Positions 59,823 to 64,000 of a stretch of 64,000 nt of DNA are shown here, piece after piece. The notes below the pieces were generated by a model. The model saw only the letters and a program-made list of their open reading frames with translations. It searched no databases and had not been told where the DNA came from. Both the position numbers and the translations under genes were made by a program. Position 1 is the stretch's first letter, and every line of letters begins with the position of its first letter. The stretch comes from Bacillota bacterium (GTDB lineage: Bacteria > Bacillota > Clostridia > Oscillospirales > Ruminococcaceae): NCBI GenBank assembly GCA_023396225.1, contig JAEWWT010000024.1, positions 248,001 through 312,000 on the forward strand. Direction: 5' to 3'.

Positions 59823-60095
59823 TTAACTATTTATACCGTTTCCGGTCATATCACTTACAATGCTTTCTGCACTGGTAACAATATCATCAACCACATCTCC
59901 GGCATCACTCACGACATCTCCAACAACGCCATCGCCATTGGTATCTCCTCCGCCGATTCCGGATGAAGCTAAAGTACCATTTTCCGTTGTAGACTGAGTA
60001 TCTGAAGTGGATGTGTTGTTACCATATTTTCCGCATCCCGTAAAAAGTATACAAGAAACTGCAAGAACTGATATAATTGTAAATATCTTTCTCAT
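59823..60095 (-). CDS. Small Ser/Thr/Asp-rich lipoprotein, 90 residues
   Basis: Signal peptide with lipobox LFTGCG, then an acidic low-complexity chain rich in Ser, Thr, Asp and Gly. It contains GGDTNGDGVVGDVV, which resembles a single dockerin/EF-hand-like DxNxDGxV calcium loop. There is no globular domain. Function unknown. The ribosome site GGAAAGGAA lies next to a TGCAGG/CCTGCA hairpin (60110-60129). Confidence 0.75.
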   Translation of the reverse strand: MRKIFTIISVLAVSCILFTGCGKYGNNTSTSDTQSTTENGTLASSGIGGGDTNGDGVVGDVVSDAGDVVDDIVTSAESIVSDMTGNGINS

Positions 60096-60195
60096 CGGAA
60101 TTCCTTTCCTGCAGGGTATTGCTCCTGCATTATGTTATCCGTATGCAATAAAATGAGATCAAATATAATGTCAGAAATATCGGCAGTATCAGAAA

Positions 60196-62493
60196 TTAGT
60201 CATAGTATTTATATTCTAGTTCATTATCGTATGGATTGCCGATATTCTCGTAAACTCGTTCAGCTATACCATTGTATTCAGGAGGGATAACAGCAAGCTT
60301 ATTGTTTACAATTATAGTATAACACTTTTCATCTGTAATATACTGCGTTTTTGCAACGTTAATAAGTGTCTTTAGATCATCAGTGTAATTTGATACACAA
60401 TGATCATCGTATCGGAAATTCATATTTGTATTTATTGTACCTGAACCGGTTATTTCTTTAAAGTCATCATAAGAGAACAGATAAACATTGTTTTGCATAA
60501 CATATTCCATAGCTTCTTTTTTGCTTACTTCAAAATTCAAATCAGAATAATTTGAAAGTAGGTTTAAAGTATTAGTGTAATTTGCACTGATGTCAAACCT
60601 GTAATAATTAAGGTTAAGATTGCAAACAGAAGGCTTTTCAGGTGTGAAATACATATCAGCTGTTTCAGCCTCCATATCAGCCCTTACTGCATTACAAAGC
60701 TGTTCACTGAAACTATCTGGAAGAGTGCTCAATTTTATTGTAGTGCCATTATAGTTGGAAATAGTACCAAAAATAGTTATTGTAGGGGCATCTGAACTTC
60801 TGTTTTTATCATCGTTCATTTGTTTGAATGCATTCTTGATTTCAGAGATTTGCTTGTCAATATATTGTGAACGGAACTCTTCTGTAAAGTCAAGGTTTTT
60901 CAGTATTTCAACTTCGTCATATGAGATACGGTCGTATGATCTCTTTATAATGCCGCCGGATTTTAAAGTATAGGTTACTTCAAAATCACCGTAATAGCTT
61001 TGTTGTGAATAACTTTTACCTGAATAAGCTTTTTCATATCCTATTTCTGCTGGAAGGCTTGAGATTCTGTCTTCATATATAAAACCTTCTCCGTATTTTT
61101 TAAAGTTGTCTATTCTTGATGTATGCGCATCAATAATAGTCTGGATGTTTTCCTTGTCTTTTAAAGTAAGTTCAGTATTTTGGTTTGATCCTGATCTGTA
61201 GTTATACCTACTATTATTCACATTAAAGTAACCGTGATAGCTGATTGTTACCTTTGAAACATTAGCTGCAACAGGTATTCTTGTTTCCGCACCAAATCCT
61301 CCAGTATTGACAACAAGGAAGTATATTCCTGCAACGCAGGCGAGTGTAGCAGCATATCTGATTATGCTTAACCAGAATTTTTTGAAGCCTCTGTTTGTTA
61401 CAACTTCAAAAATAAGGTAAGTTATTGCTGTGATAATTACAAACGGCATATACCTATCAGAAGCATCGGTGTTTTCTCTTATTTCATAAAGGAATATACA
61501 TCCGATACAGAAAGTAATACATGAGATTATCATGTAGTAAAATATTTTAAATACAAATGGCTTACCTACATTTTCAGCTTTACGCTTTTTGTATAAATAG
61601 AAAGTAAGTCCTATAAATACCGTAATAGCAATAATAATAGCAATAAACCATGCAATAAGAGAAGGATTTTCAGTGTTTGATATCTCACCCTGAGTAATAC
61701 AGTCTACCAGTCCCAGTGCAGAACCTACAGGAGATGTCCATGAAATTATTTTGAATGCAGAAGATTCAACATTAACGCCGTAAACATCATTGAAAAGCAC
61801 GAGCATAACAACAGCAATTGTTGCAGGTATTATTCCATTGAAAAGAATTGTATATACTACTGATTCAAAAACTGTTCCGCAGCAGGTTGCAACAAATACT
61901 GTTACAGTATAAAAGAACAGCATTACAAGAAGTCCGCCAAGTGCTAGCTTTATATAGTATGGAAATGCTTCGCTGAAAATAGTACATTCCGAAAATGTTT
62001 TATCATATGAGTTGTATATTATAGGTTTTCCATCAAAAGCAAGAAATCCAATTCCAAAAAGAATCAGACTTAATACCTGATTTACAATAAACGGAACAAT
62101 ATAAGAGAGAAAACCCGTAACAAAATCTGTTATAAATCTTCCGTTTGTAGACATAGGGAGCGAATGAATCATATCTACATTTGATTTTTTGTAAAGGTAA
62201 TTAAATGTAGAAAGTGCGCAAACTATACCTATTAATCCGGCACAAACAGTTGAAATGCCACCGATTAAAGCAATAAATTCATTTGGATCTTCTTTATTAT
62301 ACATAGCAATATTTGAAATAATGCTAATGAGTATTAAAGGCACAGCAACAAAATGAAGTATCGTAGCTACTATTGAAATTTTAAGGTTGTCTTTGATTTT
62401 CTGCTTTGCATAATGAAATAAAATGTTTTTCTCGGTTTTCTGAGAAGTAACTGTTGCAGGAGTAGCGCCCTTACTTAAGTCCATTGAAGTCAT
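60196..62493 (-). CDS. ABC transporter permease of a YtrABC-like system
   Basis: A 765-residue membrane protein: six helices in the N-terminal half, then more helices and a large extracytoplasmic C-terminal domain (from about KVTISYHGYFNVNN). It resembles large permeases paired with YtrB-type ATPases in Clostridia. The start is the ATG of MTSMDLS, 8 nt after GGAGGG and inside the 3' end of the ATPase gene (23-nt overlap). The longer frame starts without a site. The cargo is unknown. Related operons respond to cell-wall-active antibiotics. Confidence 0.82.
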   Translation of the reverse strand: MTSMDLSKGATPATVTSQKTEKNILFHYAKQKIKDNLKISIVATILHFVAVPLILISIISNIAMYNKEDPNEFIALIGGISTVCAGLIGIVCALSTFNYLYKKSNVDMIHSLPMSTNGRFITDFVTGFLSYIVPFIVNQVLSLILFGIGFLAFDGKPIIYNSYDKTFSECTIFSEAFPYYIKLALGGLLVMLFFYTVTVFVATCCGTVFESVVYTILFNGIIPATIAVVMLVLFNDVYGVNVESSAFKIISWTSPVGSALGLVDCITQGEISNTENPSLIAWFIAIIIAITVFIGLTFYLYKKRKAENVGKPFVFKIFYYMIISCITFCIGCIFLYEIRENTDASDRYMPFVIITAITYLIFEVVTNRGFKKFWLSIIRYAATLACVAGIYFLVVNTGGFGAETRIPVAANVSKVTISYHGYFNVNNSRYNYRSGSNQNTELTLKDKENIQTIIDAHTSRIDNFKKYGEGFIYEDRISSLPAEIGYEKAYSGKSYSQQSYYGDFEVTYTLKSGGIIKRSYDRISYDEVEILKNLDFTEEFRSQYIDKQISEIKNAFKQMNDDKNRSSDAPTITIFGTISNYNGTTIKLSTLPDSFSEQLCNAVRADMEAETADMYFTPEKPSVCNLNLNYYRFDISANYTNTLNLLSNYSDLNFEVSKKEAMEYVMQNNVYLFSYDDFKEITGSGTINTNMNFRYDDHCVSNYTDDLKTLINVAKTQYITDEKCYTIIVNNKLAVIPPEYNGIAERVYENIGNPYDNELEYKYYD

Positions 62494-63367
62494 ATCCGAG
62501 TCCCTCCATTTCATAGATGAATATTTCCTCAAGTGTCAGTGGAATAATATCAAGTAAAAGCGGATTCTTTTGTTTAATATTGCTTTTGATAAAATCCTCT
62601 TCACCTTTAATTATAAGATGAATAACACTCTGATTTCTCTCAAAGTGAAGAACTTCCATATCAGTGAAATCTTCTTTTGTGTATTCATGAGGGAAAGCAG
62701 CCTGAACCTTGTGGATGTTGCCCTTTACACTGTCAAGATCCCTGTTGAACAATACCTTTCCTTTATGCAGGAGAGCAACGGTATCGCAGACTTCATTGAT
62801 TTCCTTGAGATTGTGTGAAGAAATAACTGTAGTAAGGTTTCTGTCGAGCATTGCGTCAACAATCATACGCTTTACAATAATTCTCATTGTAGGATCAAGT
62901 CCGTCAAATGCTTCGTCAAGCAGAAGATAATCTGTTTGGCATGCAAGACCTGTAATAACTATTGACTGACGCTTCATACCCTTTGAAAAAGCATCAATTT
63001 TCTTATCTACAGGAAGCTTTATTGTATCGTTGAGCTTGTTGAATATTTCTTCTGAAAAATTCGGATAAAACCCCTTATAGAAATTTTTCATATCAGTAAG
63101 TGTATATGATCCGTATTGTACTGTCTCGTCGTTTATGAAAAACACTTTTTGCTTTGCTTTTGTGTTATCATATATTTTTTCTTCGTCTACAAGAACATCA
63201 CCGCTGTCCTGTCTGTATATTCCGGAGAGCAGTCTGAGTATCGTTGATTTGCCTGCACCGTTTGAACCGAGAAGTCCGAATGCAGTGCCTTTCTCTATTT
63301 TCATATCAACGCTGTCAAGTGCAGTGAAATTATCAAATTTCTTAACAACACCGTTAAGATTTATCAT
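62471..63367 (-). CDS. ABC transporter ATPase, YtrB-like
   Basis: ATPase with Walker A GLLGSNGAGKSTILRLLSG, a signature FSKGMKRQSIVITGLA (the SGG is replaced by SKG), Walker B YLLLDEAFDGLDP and VISSHNL. The C-terminal 80 residues form the regulatory extension common in this group. The start is the ATG after GGGGGA. It overlaps the GntR gene by 14 nt and the permease by 23 nt, so the three genes are tightly coupled. Confidence 0.9.
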   Translation of the reverse strand: MINLNGVVKKFDNFTALDSVDMKIEKGTAFGLLGSNGAGKSTILRLLSGIYRQDSGDVLVDEEKIYDNTKAKQKVFFINDETVQYGSYTLTDMKNFYKGFYPNFSEEIFNKLNDTIKLPVDKKIDAFSKGMKRQSIVITGLACQTDYLLLDEAFDGLDPTMRIIVKRMIVDAMLDRNLTTVISSHNLKEINEVCDTVALLHKGKVLFNRDLDSVKGNIHKVQAAFPHEYTKEDFTDMEVLHFERNQSVIHLIIKGEEDFIKSNIKQKNPLLLDIIPLTLEEIFIYEMEGLGYDFNGLK

Positions 63368-63716
63368 TGTATAATCCCCCAATCCTATCAATTAAGTCTT
63401 TTGGTTTAATTCCGACGTTGACAGCCTCCGTAACTGCAACATCAAAATCTTCAAGAGCTCTTTCTTTCATGCTGTCAGCTTTTACGTCTGCAACAAAACT
63501 TCCTCTTCCTGCAAGGGAATAAATCACCTTATCACGTTCAAGCATCTGAAATGACTTTGAAACTGTATTGGGGTTGACCCCGAGATTTTTTGCAAGTTCC
63601 CTAACGCTCGGAAGTTTATCATGTGACCTCAGTTGATCCTTAAGTATCAATTCAACTATTTTCTTGTACAGTTGCTCATAAATTGGTGTACGGCTTTGAA
63701 GGTCAATATTAAACAT
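63354..63716 (-). CDS. GntR-family regulator, YtrA type
   Basis: Short GntR protein of 120 residues with a winged helix (TPIYEQLYKKIVELILKDQL, LPSVRELAKNLGVNPNTVSK, RGSFVAD) and a small C-terminal dimerisation tail, as in YtrA. It heads an ABC operon and probably represses it. The start is the second ATG (MFNIDLQ), because the first lies inside GGAATGGCGATT, the ribosome site of leader-element copy 5. Confidence 0.92.
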   Translation of the reverse strand: MFNIDLQSRTPIYEQLYKKIVELILKDQLRSHDKLPSVRELAKNLGVNPNTVSKSFQMLERDKVIYSLAGRGSFVADVKADSMKERALEDFDVAVTEAVNVGIKPKDLIDRIGGLYNDKS

Positions 63717-63842
63717 AAAAATCGCCATTCCTTTCTGCTATTTGTTTCGGTCTTGAACCTGAACTGAGTTCCGCTAAGCAAAATTTCTGCTGTGGTTTTT
63801 GCTGAAAAGGAACAAATAGCGACGTGATAAGTATTTTCACGT
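63714..63842 (-). promoter_or_regulatory. Dispersed 5'-leader element, copy 5 (upstream of GntR/ABC operon)
   Basis: Minus strand: ACGTGAAAATAC-TTATCACGT hairpin (plus 63822-63842), arm CGCTATTTGTTCC, apical region with GAACT-CA-GTTC and GGTTCAAGAC, arm CGAAACAAATAGC, then AGAAAGGAATGGCGATT and the ATG. The arm's CCTTTTC can alternatively pair with GAAAGG of the ribosome site. Confidence 0.78.
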
Positions 63843-63860
63843 TATCCTCCTTTCGGTAAT

Positions 63861-63933
63861 ACAGTTACAACTGAATTTATAACTGTTCTATGTGGTATAA
63901 TACAGTTATAACATGTAGTACTGATTTTGTCAA
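63861..63933 (-). promoter_or_regulatory. Promoter and YtrA-type operators of the GntR/ABC operon
   Basis: Minus strand TTGACA (63928-63933), 17 nt, TATAAC (63905-63910). A near-perfect palindrome ACAGTTACAA-N6-TTATAACTGT is at 63861-63886. A half-site ACAGTTATAAC at 63902-63912 overlaps the -10 box, and another TTATAACTG is at 63970-63978. This spacing suits autorepression by the GntR protein. Confidence 0.72.
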
Positions 63934-64000
63934 TATATTTTCTGCAAAAAATAATTTATATGAATTATTTTATAACTGGGTAAAATAAATATGCAATTAT

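Noticed and set aside
59823..60095. Dockerin domain in the small lipoprotein
   Set aside because: Only one DxNxDGxV-like loop is present. A dockerin needs two such repeats with helices, so cellulosome anchoring is not supported.
1..64000. CRISPR arrays, prophage or transposase genes
   Set aside because: No regularly spaced repeats, integrase, transposase or phage structural genes were seen. Repeats found are dispersed short elements.

Overview
The window is AT-rich Clostridia-type (Firmicutes) DNA, most like a Ruminococcus or other Oscillospiraceae anaerobe. The evidence is a spoIIAA-spoIIAB-sigF sporulation operon, a ferredoxin-dependent 2-oxoacid oxidoreductase, a division/cell-wall cluster with a meso-DAP type MurE fused to MurF, L27 without the cleaved N-terminal extension, and strong AAGGAG/GGAGG ribosome sites with sigma-A promoters. 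The genus is an inference. No CRISPR array, transposase gene, prophage or rRNA was seen, so this is chromosomal core with a little accessory material.

Layout. 1-2.2 kb: 3' part of a VanY-type D,D-carboxypeptidase, then the convergent spoIIA operon. 2.4-7.9 kb: a forward operon of Asp23-like protein, FakA-like kinase, P-loop ATPase and korDABC. 7.9-22.4 kb: a reverse dcw cluster, mraZ-rsmH-ftsL-PBP(PASTA)-murE/F-mraY-ftsW-murG-murA-ftsQ-ftsZ, with helically phased MraZ boxes over the promoter and no murD, murC or ftsA. 22.7-31.6 kb: HD phosphohydrolase, membrane XRE regulator, YfcE-like phosphoesterase, tRNA-Ser(CGA), AraC/GyrI-like regulator, and a MacA/MacB-like transporter. 31.6-42.6 kb: GH25 muramidase, SLH/YcdB surface protein, RING-like zinc membrane protein, Tex, PnuC, a chemoreceptor broken by an amber codon, and a GNAT protein. 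42.7-48.3 kb: rpmA and rplU with an L21 leader, TetR plus flavoprotein, a frameshifted CPBP protease behind an AbrB-like gene, and NAD synthetase. 48.4-57.3 kb: bPH_2 protein, FkbM methyltransferase, asnS, aminotransferase, FAD oxidoreductase, class-A beta-lactamase-like protein, a DUF4250 micro-gene, ttcA and GNAT. 57.3-64 kb: mgtE with a leader peptide, two lipoproteins, and a YtrABC-like ABC operon.

The most interesting non-coding signal is a dispersed family of about 110-130 nt elements in the long 5' UTRs of five unrelated genes: GH25, zinc-RING, bPH_2, FAD oxidoreductase and the GntR/ABC operon. Each has a conserved inverted repeat with a covarying base pair, usually a small 5' hairpin, and ends in a ribosome-binding site placed directly on the start codon. 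The 5' arm can also pair with the ribosome-binding site, so the element looks like a shared translational switch or an RBS-carrying miniature repeat. Second in interest is mgtE: promoter, 5'-terminal hairpin, 29-codon ORF with a strong RBS, then a hairpin hiding the mgtE ribosome-binding site.

Several starts were set from ribosome-binding sites rather than the longest reading frame. Two micro-genes (31641-31802 and 54676-54831) and the leader peptide are easily missed.
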